From an uncultured Geobacteraceae bacterium (GTDB taxonomy: Bacteria; Desulfobacterota; Desulfuromonadia; Geobacterales; Pseudopelobacteraceae), in NCBI GenBank assembly GCA_903852495.1, contig CAINRC010000046.1:1-43557 (forward strand): a stretch of 43,557 nucleotides of DNA. The letters run 5' to 3'. Below are positions 1-8,453 of this stretch, one piece after another. The position numbers were made by a program, and so were the translations under genes. The notes under the pieces were generated by a model. The model was not told where the DNA came from. It saw only the letters and a program-made list of their open reading frames with translations, and searched no databases. Numbering within the stretch: the stretch's first letter is position 1; every line of letters begins with the position of its first letter.

Positions 1-154
1 AACTCCAATAATATTAGATAGTTACGAGGGCGGACTCCCGACTTTTCCACCAATGTCAAGAAAAAAATGCAGACTGGCGGCGATTTTTTAACTTTTTATA
101 TTCAAAGAACACTGCAATAACCTAACCGGACAACGCTGATACGACCTATCAGGT
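1..154. other. AT-rich edge region upstream of the truncated recombinase
   Basis: No gene can be supported here. In the recombinase frame the translation is blocked by TAA near 90 and by TGA at 137-139. None of the three plus frames shows the N-terminal serine-recombinase signature that should precede residue 1 of the downstream fragment, and the minus strand does not carry the missing half of comM. The stretch is probably part of the mobile element or a second piece of foreign DNA that replaced the 5' end of the recombinase. Confidence 0.4.
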
Positions 155-1519
155 GTGTCTGGAAAAGATGTGCTTGATAATGCTGAAGCAAAGAGAATGC
201 TTGAGGATGTAGCATCTGGTCGCATTCAAGCACTTATCTTCTCAAAGCTGGCACGATTGGCTCGTAACACACGGCAGCTTCTCGATATTTCTGATTACTT
301 CCAAAAATATGATGCTGCACTTATCAGTTTAGAGGAGAGCATTGACACCACTTCGCCCGCAGGAAGGCTCCTCTATACCGTTATCGGCGCATTGGCTCAG
401 TGGGAGCGTGAAGAAATATCTGCTCGCGTTGCAGCATCTATCCCTATCAGGGCAAAATTGGGTAAGAACACTGGCGGGAAGGGGCCATTCGGTTACCACT
501 GGGTTGATGGTAAGATTATTCCCAATCCAGATGAGGCTCCTGTCGTAAAGAGGGCGTACCAGATCTTTCATGAAACAGGCAAGTTGCTAACCACGTGCAA
601 TCAACTAAAAGAAGAAGGACTTTATTCGAGGAGCAAGAAGGTCTACAAGCCGACGTCCCTCAAAAGGCTTCTTTCAGATACCATCTACAAGGGAATACGC
701 AGGGCAAATTACGCAAAGAGTCTTGGCAATAAAAAGAACTGGGTACTAAAGCCTGAGAAAGATTGGGTTTACACGAACGTTGAACCACTGGTGTCTGAAG
801 AGGAGTGGGATGCTGCAAACAAGATATTCGAGGAGACCGCAAGACGATATACATCATTCAAAGCGGTCCCAAAAGTAGGAAGGTTTCTGTTTTCCGGAAT
901 ACTGATGTGTAACTGCGGCGAGAAACTCTACGTTGCTCCATATCCTTCAATGAAAATCCCACGTTATGCGTGTAAAAAATGTCGACTTAGGATCAATGAA
1001 GATGTTATCGACGAAAACCTCCGAAAGGCTTTGAGAGAGGTGGCTGTTGCTCCGGAACATCTACTAGGTAATGAAAACCTTGAGCAGGAACTGCAAGAAA
1101 AGCAGGACAGGCTGGATCTGCTGAAAAAAGAACAGAAGGATGCAAACGCTAAAGCTGATGTGCTGGTCGACTTATACAGCAAAAACGGCATTGATCTAAA
1201 TATGTTCAAGGATAGATTTGACCCGATCAAGCTCAGGCTGGACAGCATTTCCCTGGAGATTCCTCGTCTTCAGGCAGAAATTGTTTTCACCAAGACCAAC
1301 GCAATTGGCAAGGCTTATGTAATAGCTAGAGCAACAACTCTGGCGGCATTATGGGATACAATGAGTTACGAAGCTAGGCTACAAATCGTGAAAGAGCTTG
1401 TTGAGAGGATTGACGTCTGCGAGGATTCTCTGCATTTTGTCTTCTTTTATATCCCTTCGTTCGAGTCAGTAGAGAAAGGTTCACACACCTCCAGGGGTTC
1501 ATGGCGGCCACAAGCATGA
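155..1519 (+). pseudogene. Large serine recombinase, 5'-truncated (catalytic serine lost)
   Basis: This is the remnant of a large serine recombinase, the enzyme class that inserts and excises phages and islands. Translation from the GTG at 155 begins at the motif usually written GVSGKD. The preceding 50-60 residues of the resolvase domain, which carry the nucleophilic serine, are absent, and an in-frame TGA lies at 137-139. What remains is the rest of the resolvase fold (SKLARLARN and the LAQWERE helix), the recombinase domain (about 85-240), a zinc ribbon (CNCGEKL then CKKC, about 250-275), a coiled coil (about 300-345) and a C-terminal tail. The last 8 or so codons lie in comM sequence read antisense, so the junction with the target gene supplies the stop. 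It is probably inactive unless complemented. Confidence 0.85.
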
Positions 1520-2546
1520 CCCGCGCCGGGTAGGTGAGGGAGAGGAGCGAGCGGGAGATAGTGACTTTGCCATCTTCCAGCGGTTGACGCAGTACTTCAA
1601 GAACGTTTTTCTTGAATTCCGGGAGTTCGTCCAGAAAGAGGACCCCGTTGTGGGCCAGAGACACTTCGCCCGGCTTTGGCGTAGTGCCGCCGCCGATTAG
1701 CCCGACGTCGGAGATGGTGTGATGCGGGGCGCGAAACGGTCGTACCGCCAGAAGCGCCCGTTCTTTTTCCAGCATTCCGCTGACACTGAATATCTTTGTG
1801 GTTTCAATCGCTTCTTCAAAAGACATCTGGGGGAGGATGGTCGGGATGCGCCGGGCAATCATGGTCTTTCCCGAGCCGGGCGGGCCGATCATGAGGATAT
1901 TGTGGCCGCCGCTGGCCGCAACTTCCAGAGCGCGCTTCGCGTGCTCCTGCCCTTTGACTTCGCTGAAATCCTCACCATATTCACTGCCGCTTGTAAAAAG
2001 CGCCTGAAGGTCAACCCGGCAGGGTTCGATGGACAGCCGGCCACTCAGAAATTCCACAACCTGAGCGAGGGATGTGGCGCCGACAACATCGATCCCCTCA
2101 ACAACCGCTGCTTCCGGGGCGTTTTCCGCCGGCAGAATCAGGCCGGTCAGACCGGCCCTTTTGGCGGCAACCGCCATGGACAGTGCACCACGAATCGACT
2201 TGAGGCCACCGTCCAGAGACAGCTCCCCCAACAGAATATACTCGTGTAGCCGTGGGCCTTTGATGACACCGGTGGCGGCCAGGATGCCGATGGAAATCGG
2301 CAGGTCGTAGGCGGCCCCTTCTTTCTTGATGTCCGCCGGAGCCAGGTTAGCGGTAATGCGGCGCGCCGGGAAATCGTAACCGGAATTTTTCAGCGCCGCC
2401 CTGACACGATCCTTGCTTTCCTTGACGGCACCATCCGGCAGTCCGACGGTGGCAAAGGCGGGAAGGCCGGGGGCAAGATCAACCTCAACATCAACAAGAA
2501 TTGCATCAATACCGATCAGAGCACTGCTGAAAACTTTTGCGAGCAT
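1494..2546 (-). pseudogene. comM: ComM/YifB Mg-chelatase-like AAA+ ATPase, 3' part lost to insertion
   Basis: The N-terminal 351 codons of ComM (YifB), a hexameric AAA+ helicase that aids branch migration during integration of transformed DNA, are present. The lon-protease-like fold comes first, then Walker A GPPGSGKT (221-228) and Walker B GVLFLDE (301-307). Family similarity runs through VAAMNP and stops there. An intact protein continues with a Cys-rich CPCG stretch and the rest of the ATPase and C-terminal domains, about 150 more residues. The open frame runs on to 1374 only through antisense recombinase sequence. The start is ATG at 2546 behind a GGGGGTGG ribosome site. It is last in a pgeF-comM order with a 21-nt gap. 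The missing half is not in this window. Confidence 0.9.
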
Positions 2547-2567
2547 CTGTCCACCCCCAACAAGATC

Positions 2568-3365
2568 TTATACTTTCAGCATGATAAAACCGATCTGACG
2601 CCCCGAGTCATCCTTGTCCCTACGGTAGGAGAAAAACTGTTCGCTGTGGCAGCAGACACACTGACCGGACAGCTGGATTGACCCGGCAGGAAGCCCGGCG
2701 AGCAGGAGCAGTTCCCGGTTTGCCGCCGCCAGATCAAGCTGCCATTTTCCGGGACTCTTCAACTCGGCACAGGCATCCCATGTGATCCCCCCCTGAGCAA
2801 AAGCCTTCCGAACCGGTTCGTCAACTTCATAGCAGCATTTCTGGATGCTTGGCCCGACAGCTGCGTACAGCCGGGCAGGGTTGGATCCGAATTCCGAGGC
2901 CATGCCGGCTACGGTTTTGCTGACCAGCTTTGCCGCAGTCCCCTTCCAGCCGGCGTGGACAACCGCTATGACCCTGTTGTCAGGATCGGAAAGCAGGATA
3001 GGGACGCAGTCCGCCACACAGACGCCTATCATGACATTCGGCTGGTTGGTGATGACGGCATCCCCCTCAACGGAGAGGAAATGGCTGTAATCTTCATTCG
3101 GCTCGTTGATGACAAGGATGTCAGAACCATGAACCTGGCGCGGAGTCACCAGCGCCTCCTGATTGATGCCGAATGCGCGGGCCAGCAGACTGCGGTTTCC
3201 CTCCACATTGGCCTGCTGGTCCTGGGTGTTCATCCCCAGGTTGAGGGAGTTACAGGGGGGGCGCGATACCCCTTCATGACGGGTGGTGAACCCCTGGGCG
3301 GAACCGGGCGAGCCGGGGAAATCAACCTGAATGTACTGGATACGATCGATACGATGTAACTGCAT
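2568..3365 (-). CDS. pgeF: Peptidoglycan editing factor PgeF (YfiH, laccase-domain family)
   Basis: A 265-residue member of the YfiH/DUF152 family, cytoplasmic multicopper-oxidase-like proteins. They are linked to removal of misincorporated amino acids from peptidoglycan precursors and to purine nucleoside chemistry. The three metal ligands of the family are visible as His in RQVHGSD, Cys in VADCVP and His in VHAGWKG, followed by the conserved GPSIQKCCYEV block. The ATG at 3365 has a GGAGG site 9 nt upstream. It lies 50 nt after the DedA gene and 21 nt before comM, so the three probably form one transcript. Full length; nothing unusual. Confidence 0.9.
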   Translation of the reverse strand: MQLHRIDRIQYIQVDFPGSPGSAQGFTTRHEGVSRPPCNSLNLGMNTQDQQANVEGNRSLLARAFGINQEALVTPRQVHGSDILVINEPNEDYSHFLSVEGDAVITNQPNVMIGVCVADCVPILLSDPDNRVIAVVHAGWKGTAAKLVSKTVAGMASEFGSNPARLYAAVGPSIQKCCYEVDEPVRKAFAQGGITWDACAELKSPGKWQLDLAAANRELLLLAGLPAGSIQLSGQCVCCHSEQFFSYRRDKDDSGRQIGFIMLKV

Positions 3366-3415
3366 GGTGTACTGCCTCCAAAAAACCCTTTGCCTTCCGG
3401 GTCAATTTTAGTAAG

Positions 3416-4021
3416 TTAGTTTCCGGAGCGGGCACGCTGCCGCCAGATATAAATCGCCACCAGGGCTGCGCTGCACAGGACGACCCAGAGCAGTGCGTTA
3501 TGGGAATACTGCATGATCAACTGCTGATTCTCGCCGATGGCGTAGCCGATTAACGTCAGGATGGTACACCAGATTCCTGCTCCCAGCAGGGTGTAGAGGG
3601 AAAACTTGACGTGATTCATCCCCGCTACGCCGGCCGGTATTGAAATCAGGTGGCGGATCACCGGCAGCAGCCGGCCGATAAACGTGGAGATTTCACCATG
3701 CTGGAGGAAGAAGCGTTCCACCCGTTCGAACTTATCTGGTGGAATCAGCACGTATTTTCCATATTTGAGAATGAGTGGTCGCCCCAGATACCGGGATACG
3801 AAATAGTTGGCATAGGCGCCGATCAGGCTGCCGAAGGTGCCGCAGAGGATGACGACCGCCATGTTCATTTTGCCCTGATAGGCCAGATATCCGGCCGGCG
3901 GCATGACCAGTTCACTCGGCACCGGAATGATAGAGCTTTCCATGGCCATAAGGAGCAGAATGCCGGGGTATCCCATGGCACCGATCGTATCCAGCAACCA
4001 CTGAGTTAGAGTGTGTATCAC
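3416..4021 (-). CDS. DedA family membrane protein
   Basis: A 201-residue DedA/SNARE-associated (VTT domain) inner-membrane protein. The family is thought to act as lipid scramblases or flippases, including for undecaprenyl phosphate. The family signature ESSIIPVPSELVMPPAGYLA follows the first membrane segment, and a second re-entrant motif FIGRLLPVIRHLISIPAG is present, with two C-terminal helices. The frame stays open up to 4264, but that extension crosses the divergent promoter region and is not DedA-like. The GTG at 4021 has an AGGGAG site 6 nt upstream and begins just before the first helix, so it is the preferred start. It heads the pgeF-comM transcript. Confidence 0.88.
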   Translation of the reverse strand: MIHTLTQWLLDTIGAMGYPGILLLMAMESSIIPVPSELVMPPAGYLAYQGKMNMAVVILCGTFGSLIGAYANYFVSRYLGRPLILKYGKYVLIPPDKFERVERFFLQHGEISTFIGRLLPVIRHLISIPAGVAGMNHVKFSLYTLLGAGIWCTILTLIGYAIGENQQLIMQYSHNALLWVVLCSAALVAIYIWRQRARSGN

Positions 4022-4033
4022 GCGCAGCTCCCT

Positions 4034-4062
4034 TTGAAAATTATATGAGGACTCTTTATACT
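4034..4062 (+). promoter_or_regulatory. Sigma-70-type promoter for the lipoprotein-xerC pair
   Basis: TTGAAA (4034-4039), a 17-nt spacer and TATACT (4057-4062) sit about 65 nt before the lipoprotein start. Its -10 shares bases with the oppositely directed -10, so the two promoters face and overlap each other. Confidence 0.6.
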
Positions 4063-4083
4063 CTAACTGAGTCATTCGGGCAA
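4055..4083 (-). promoter_or_regulatory. Sigma-70-type promoter for the DedA-pgeF-comM transcript
   Basis: On the minus strand TTGCCC (4083-4078), a 17-nt spacer and TATAAA (4060-4055) lie about 28 nt (predicted start near 4049) before the GTG of the DedA gene. The -10 overlaps the -10 of the opposing promoter at 4057-4062. Read by eye only. Confidence 0.5.
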
Positions 4084-4132
4084 CAGCAGATAGGATATTT
4101 ATGAGCGAATACAGCAGCAAAAGGGAGAAAAT

Positions 4133-4546
4133 ATGATGAGAGTCTTGTTGACCGGACTGCTGCTGTCTGCAAGTCTGATGCTGACCGGCTGTGCTTCCGT
4201 TACGGGCGTGAGCGAAGGATTTGACAAAAGTGTGAACGCCTACAACCGGTTGCTGCGCTGGCATGAGATTGACAGTGCCGGGACAACCTATATGGCAGCG
4301 GATCAGCAGGAATCATTTTTGCGGCAGGCGGACCTTCTCCGGAAACGGGGTCTCTCCATCACCGATTACCGCATCCTTTCCTCCCGGTGCCTTCCGGAGG
4401 CCAGGACGGGCGAGGCGGTTACGGAATTTGATTATTACATTCTCCCCTCCAACAGGATCAAGACCATTTCCTATCGTCAGGAGTGGGTCTATCTGGAGGA
4501 GGGCAAAGGCTGGAAACTGAAGAGCGGACTGCCGCTTTTTGAATGA
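4133..4546 (+). CDS. Small lipoprotein of unknown function
   Basis: A 137-residue predicted lipoprotein. A signal peptide of basic start and leucine-rich core ends in the lipobox LTGC, with the lipidated Cys at residue 20. The mature part is a short mixed domain with a [17 protein letters not shown] end, typical of small periplasmic NTF2-like or uncharacterised lipoproteins; I do not recognise the family. Two ATGs in a row (4133 and 4136) follow an AGGGAG site; either could be used. The stop overlaps the xerC start (ATGATG), so the two genes are translationally coupled. Confidence 0.75.
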   Translation: MMRVLLTGLLLSASLMLTGCASVTGVSEGFDKSVNAYNRLLRWHEIDSAGTTYMAADQQESFLRQADLLRKRGLSITDYRILSSRCLPEARTGEAVTEFDYYILPSNRIKTISYRQEWVYLEEGKGWKLKSGLPLFE

Positions 4547-5451
4547 TGTCTCCCCTTGACCAGCAAATACAGCAGTTCACAACCTACCTGCAAACCGAAC
4601 GGGATGTATCACCCCACACCCTGACAGCCTATCGGAGCGATCTTAAACAGTTATTGACCTTTGCCCTGCATGAAAAGGGGGAGGATGTCTCTGCCGCAGA
4701 TATCGACCATCTCCTTCTCCGCCGCTACCTGGCGGGATTGTCAAAAAATACCAAAAAAAGCTCCATCGGCCGCAAGCTGGCGGCCATACGCTCCCTGTTC
4801 CGCTTTCTGCTGCGGCGCGGCGTGATCGCCAAGAACCCTGCCGAACTGATTGCAACACCGAAAAAAGAACAGCGGCTCCCGTTCCATCTTGATATCGATC
4901 AGACCACCAGCTTGATGGAAGCGGCGGACGATCAGCAGGAATACGGCCTTCGTGACCGGGCGATCCTGGAACTCCTCTATTCAAGCGGACTCCGCGTTTC
5001 CGAACTTACCGGTCTGAATATGGGGGAGCTCGATCTGGCAGGCGGTATGGTGCGGGTCACCGGCAAGGGGGGGAAAGAGCGGATCGTTCCGGTGGGGAGT
5101 CGCGCCCTGTCAGCGCTTCATGAATATCTTGCGCAGCGGGATGGCGCTGCCGGCAGCGGTGCTGTTTTTCTCAACACCCGTGGTAGCCGCATCAACCGCC
5201 GCAGTGTGGCACGGATTGTCGATGCCCACGTTATGAAAATTGCCGCATTCAAGCGGATCTCCCCACACACACTGCGCCATACCTTCGCCACCCATATGCT
5301 TGAAGGGGGTGCCGACCTGCGTGCCATTCAGGAACTGCTTGGTCACGCGTCCCTTTCCACGACCCAGAAATATACCCACGTCAGCATCGATCGCCTGATG
5401 GAAGTGTATGACAAGGCCCACCCGAAAGCCCATACGAAAAGCGGGGAATAA
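4543..5451 (+). CDS. xerC: Tyrosine recombinase XerC
   Basis: A 302-residue Xer tyrosine recombinase that, with XerD, resolves chromosome dimers at dif. The N-terminal SAM-like core-binding domain (about 1-90, [17 protein letters not shown]) precedes the catalytic domain. The catalytic set is visible: Arg in SSGLRVSEL, Lys in VTGKGGKER, the [11 protein letters not shown] box, the LGHAS histidine, and the nucleophile Tyr277 in TTQKYTHV. It is the normal length and carries no sign of phage-integrase domains, so this is the housekeeping enzyme. XerC rather than XerD is inferred from overall resemblance. ATG at 4543 or 4546, overlapping the lipoprotein stop. Confidence 0.88.
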   Translation: MMSPLDQQIQQFTTYLQTERDVSPHTLTAYRSDLKQLLTFALHEKGEDVSAADIDHLLLRRYLAGLSKNTKKSSIGRKLAAIRSLFRFLLRRGVIAKNPAELIATPKKEQRLPFHLDIDQTTSLMEAADDQQEYGLRDRAILELLYSSGLRVSELTGLNMGELDLAGGMVRVTGKGGKERIVPVGSRALSALHEYLAQRDGAAGSGAVFLNTRGSRINRRSVARIVDAHVMKIAAFKRISPHTLRHTFATHMLEGGADLRAIQELLGHASLSTTQKYTHVSIDRLMEVYDKAHPKAHTKSGE

Positions 5452-5469
5452 GTTTCCTTATCCCCCGCT
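5437..5469 (-). terminator. Intrinsic terminator for the acetate CoA-transferase gene, overlapping the xerC stop
   Basis: The plus strand reads AGCGGGGAATAA (5440-5451), a 6-nt loop, then TTATCCCCCGCT (5458-5469), pairing at 11 of 12 positions. Read on the minus strand the stem is followed by TTTT (5440-5437), so it fits a terminator for the gene ending at 5504. Its sequence includes the last codons and stop of xerC. Confidence 0.6.
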
Positions 5470-5503
5470 CTCCGTTATCTGCTGCTTATTTAACCGCTAA
5501 ATA

Positions 5504-7102
5504 CTAGTCCTCGCAGAGATCAACCTTGACGTCCCAGTTTTTGAGTTTCATGGTGCCGTTTTTCTCAAGGTTCAGGTGCATTTTGAAGGCACGATCCCAC
5601 AGCTGCGGCTCGTGACCGACCTTGCGCTTGAGGCAGTCAGCTTCGGCGATATCAAGATACTCGGTCAGCTGCGCTCTGTAATCCGGGTGGGCGCACTTTT
5701 CGATGATGCGACGGGCACGGTCCTTCGGAGCCAGACCGCGAAGGTCGGCCAGACCCTGCTCGGTGATGACGCAGTCAAGGTCGTGCTCGGTGTGGTCGAT
5801 GTGCGAGCAGTGCGGCACAACACAGGAGATACCGGTCGGGTCGGTCTTGGAAGGACGGCTCGACGGGGTATGCATCATTTTCAGGTAGCCGTTGCGCAGG
5901 AAGTCGCCGGAACCGCCAAGGCCGTTGATCATGCGGGTACCGCCGACCAGGGTGGAGTTGGCGTGGGCATAGATGTCGATCTCAACCGGGGTATTCATGG
6001 CGATGCACCCCAAACGACGGATCGGCTCCGGTGCATTGGAGATCGAAAGCGGACGCAGGGTGATTTTGTCAAAATACTTGTCCATGTTGTCAAAAAACTT
6101 GGGAAAGCCGGGCGAAGCCGACAGAGAGAGCGAGCAGGAGGACGCACAATCCAGCTTGCCGGAATCGAACAGGTCGAGCATGGTATCCTGCAATACTTCA
6201 GTGTACACCGAAAGATTGGAGAAAGGCCCTTTGGCCAGGCCGCCGATAACGGCATTGGCGATGGAACCGACGCCGGACTGGATCGGCAGCAGGTTTTTCG
6301 GCAGACGACCGGCCTTTACTTCCTGTGTGAAGAATTCGATAACATGGCCGGCGATAGCTTCGGAGGTGTCGTCCATCTCGGCAAAAACACGTCCCTGGTC
6401 ACGGAGTTTTGACTCGACTACGGCGATGATTTTGCTCGGATCGCAGGCGATGGAGGTGGAACCGATCCGGGAATTGGCGGCAACAATGTTGAACGGCTGA
6501 CGGTTAGGCGGCAGGGCAGGGGTCAGCAGATCGTGGATCCCTTCAAACGAAGGCTGTCCGGTATTGACCTCAACAATGATCCTGTCGCAGATCATCAGGA
6601 TTTCAGGAATAACACCGCAGGAGGAGGTCGGAACAAGGCTGCCGTCTTCCTTGATTGCGGAAACTTCGATGATGGCGAGGTCAAGTTTGCCGCTTGCGCT
6701 GTCCTTGGTGTAGAAACCGTAGCCAAGATCCTGGGCGAACAGGGAGAGGTGTTTGTCACCCATACGGATGCGGCCCTGGTTGATGCCGGCAGCGATGTTC
6801 TTGCCGGTCTGGTAAGGCCAGCGACGGTCGATCATGTCGTTGACGGCCCAGCGGTCTTCGGTTTCGGCACCGACGGAAGCGCCGATGAACAGGTTGAATT
6901 TGAGCTTGCCCTGAAGGTTGTTTTTCTCGACGTGCTCAGCAAGGGCGATCGGCACGACTTTAGGGTAACCGGCGGGGGTGAATCCGGACCATCCCAGGTT
7001 CATACCGTCCTTGAAGAACGGGATGGTCTGCTCTGGGGTCATCACCTTGCTTAAAAGGGCCTTGCACTGTACGCGATCTTGAAGAGTTCCGTAATCAGAC
7101 AT
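5504..7102 (-). CDS. ato: Succinyl-CoA:acetate CoA-transferase (acetyl-CoA hydrolase/transferase family)
   Basis: A 532-residue class I CoA-transferase. In Geobacter relatives this enzyme transfers CoA from succinyl-CoA to acetate, feeding acetate into the TCA cycle while doing the job of succinyl-CoA synthetase. The CoA-binding GVGSIANAV (277-285) and the catalytic glutamate E302 in SVYTEVLQD are present, as is the glycine-rich GLGGSGDFLRNG block and the ITEQGLADLRGL motif near the end. ATG at 7102 follows an AGGAGG-like site. It has its own promoter (7248-7276) and a leader of about 140 nt. The exact acyl-CoA specificity (succinyl versus other) is from family knowledge, not readable here. 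Confidence 0.88.
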   Translation of the reverse strand: MSDYGTLQDRVQCKALLSKVMTPEQTIPFFKDGMNLGWSGFTPAGYPKVVPIALAEHVEKNNLQGKLKFNLFIGASVGAETEDRWAVNDMIDRRWPYQTGKNIAAGINQGRIRMGDKHLSLFAQDLGYGFYTKDSASGKLDLAIIEVSAIKEDGSLVPTSSCGVIPEILMICDRIIVEVNTGQPSFEGIHDLLTPALPPNRQPFNIVAANSRIGSTSIACDPSKIIAVVESKLRDQGRVFAEMDDTSEAIAGHVIEFFTQEVKAGRLPKNLLPIQSGVGSIANAVIGGLAKGPFSNLSVYTEVLQDTMLDLFDSGKLDCASSCSLSLSASPGFPKFFDNMDKYFDKITLRPLSISNAPEPIRRLGCIAMNTPVEIDIYAHANSTLVGGTRMINGLGGSGDFLRNGYLKMMHTPSSRPSKTDPTGISCVVPHCSHIDHTEHDLDCVITEQGLADLRGLAPKDRARRIIEKCAHPDYRAQLTEYLDIAEADCLKRKVGHEPQLWDRAFKMHLNLEKNGTMKLKNWDVKVDLCED

Positions 7103-7197
7103 TTACTACCTCCTGTTTGTTTATTGTGTTTACAGGTAAAGAACCTGCGTTGATAAGTAACTGAAGCACCATCCGCCCCGCAGGGCAGTCCATAATT

Positions 7198-7270
7198 AAA
7201 CCGGCGTGTTAGACGCCAAAACCCGTAAAGGGCTTTAGTAAAACCGGATTCTACGCATACACCCCGGTTT
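7198..7270. promoter_or_regulatory. CCGGTTT half-sites around the CoA-transferase promoter and leader hairpins
   Basis: CCGGTTT occurs on the plus strand at 7264-7270, within the promoter spacer, and its complement AAACCGG at 7241-7247, at the predicted start. These form a 7-bp inverted repeat that brackets the -10. A second AAACCGG lies at 7198-7204. Between them are GGCGT-GTTAG-ACGCC (7203-7217) and CCC-GTAAA-GGG (7222-7232). The arrangement suggests a regulator binding site across the promoter, with extra structure in the leader; the regulator is unknown. Confidence 0.45.
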
Positions 7271-7276
7271 CGTCAA
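7248..7276 (-). promoter_or_regulatory. Strong sigma-70-type promoter of the CoA-transferase gene
   Basis: On the minus strand TTGACG (7276-7271), exactly 17 nt, then TAGAAT (7253-7248); five of six consensus bases in each box. The predicted start near 7241 gives a leader of about 138 nt before the ATG at 7102. Confidence 0.68.
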
Positions 7277-7303
7277 GCTAAAAAAGTGTATAAAAACGGG
7301 CCT

Positions 7304-7594
7304 CTAGTTTTCGTAATCAGCCGCTACGATGGATGAACAGACCGACTTCATGTGCGGGACCACCTCTCCGGCATGGTAGGGATGAACCTGGTAAGCCTGC
7401 AGGTCTTCGAGAGAGTCAAAACGGGTGGTAAGTGCGATATCGTATGAACGTTCCGATCTAATAACATCAACGCCGACCTCAAGGTGGCGCAGCAGATCGA
7501 TCTTGCCGTCCATACTGAGCAGCTTGTTCCGGGTTGCTGTTACATTTTCTGCGGTGGGGTCTGCCAGCTTGAATAAAACGATATGGGTAACCAT
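7304..7594 (-). CDS. Dabb (stress-responsive alpha/beta barrel) family protein
   Basis: A 96-residue dimeric alpha/beta-barrel protein of the Dabb family: MVTHIVLFKLAD at the start, an LRHLEVGVDV strand and the HPYHAGEVVPHMKSV helix near the end. Members bind small molecules or catalyse simple reactions such as decarboxylation or cyclisation, and many have no known role. It sits 200 nt upstream of the acetate CoA-transferase gene on the same strand but has its own promoter, so a functional link is only suggestive. Confidence 0.8.
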   Translation of the reverse strand: MVTHIVLFKLADPTAENVTATRNKLLSMDGKIDLLRHLEVGVDVIRSERSYDIALTTRFDSLEDLQAYQVHPYHAGEVVPHMKSVCSSIVAADYEN

Positions 7595-7639
7595 GGTTTT
7601 GTTCCTTTCATGTCAGAGGGGTTTGAATTCAAGTCACCC

Positions 7640-7668
7640 TGTATACATCGCCGTTATGAAGCTGTCAA
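7640..7668 (-). promoter_or_regulatory. Promoter of the Dabb gene
   Basis: On the minus strand TTGACA (7668-7663), 17 nt, TATACA (7645-7640). A perfect -35 with ideal spacing about 45 nt before the ATG at 7594. Confidence 0.62.
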
Positions 7669-7744
7669 TGCAGCTCTCTGCATCAAAGGGTAAACCGCTC
7701 GCCCCTTTCAGCCCAGGAAGAGGGCAAGGTAGGGGTCAGGGGGA

Positions 7745-8449
7745 TTAGGCAGGAGGTGGGAGCGGTCGCAGAAAAACCACATACGCGCCGCTGCCGCCCA
7801 TTTCACGGGGCGCCGGAGCAAACTCCAGAACGGCACTCCGCCCTGTATCACGCAGCCATGAAGCGACCGCCTGGTGGAGCACCGGCTCTTCTGGGGAGTG
7901 GTTCCCTTTGCCGGTAATAACCAATACCGCTTTTTCCCCTCTTTTCCGGGCAGATCCCAGAAAGCGGGACAGCGCATCCAGTGCCTCTTCACGTGTCAAG
8001 CCATGCAGATCAAGCTGATGGCTGACCGAAACGATGCCCCGCCTCACCTGCCGGAGACGATTGCCGGACAGCGGCTGCAACTCATCCTCATCGGGGGCGG
8101 AATCCGTAAATTTGGCATCGATCTTCAGCCTGCCGATCTCTTCAAGAAACGCCCCCTCTTCAACAATACGGAGCTCTTCCATCCTCTTCACGGCAGTTTT
8201 CTGCAGGGGATGAGAACCGGCTTTACCCGGTTTTTTTGCCGAGGGATGAAGCGGCCGCACATCGTACACCGCTTGAAGGAACAGGTCCTTGCCGCCATCA
8301 GCAGGCTCCGTCGGCTTCTGGACGACAGGGGGTGGCACTTTCACCGGGGCGGCCTCCAACACGGCGACCCCCTTCAGTGCCCCGAACGGGCTGCTGTGAA
8401 ACTCTTTTATTTTGGGCGGATTCGGCTCGCGCTGTTTTTTCTTTGCCAC
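7745..8449 (-). CDS. Smr-domain protein
   Basis: A 234-residue protein with a C-terminal Smr (small MutS-related) domain, a nuclease-type fold that in relatives nicks DNA or cleaves RNA. The domain runs from about residue 145, with LDLHGLTREEAL and VITGKGNHS in place of the usual HGxG, as in other stand-alone Smr proteins. The first 110 or so residues are a low-complexity, Pro/Lys-rich linker. It begins 4 nt after the OmpA-like gene ends, so the two are co-transcribed. Substrate unknown. Confidence 0.82.
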   Translation of the reverse strand: MAKKKQREPNPPKIKEFHSSPFGALKGVAVLEAAPVKVPPPVVQKPTEPADGGKDLFLQAVYDVRPLHPSAKKPGKAGSHPLQKTAVKRMEELRIVEEGAFLEEIGRLKIDAKFTDSAPDEDELQPLSGNRLRQVRRGIVSVSHQLDLHGLTREEALDALSRFLGSARKRGEKAVLVITGKGNHSPEEPVLHQAVASWLRDTGRSAVLEFAPAPREMGGSGAYVVFLRPLPPPA

Positions 8450-8453
8450 CTGT

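Noticed and set aside
4022..4264. N-terminal extension of the DedA protein
   Set aside because: It runs antisense through the lipoprotein start and the divergent promoters; GTG 4021 has a good ribosome site.
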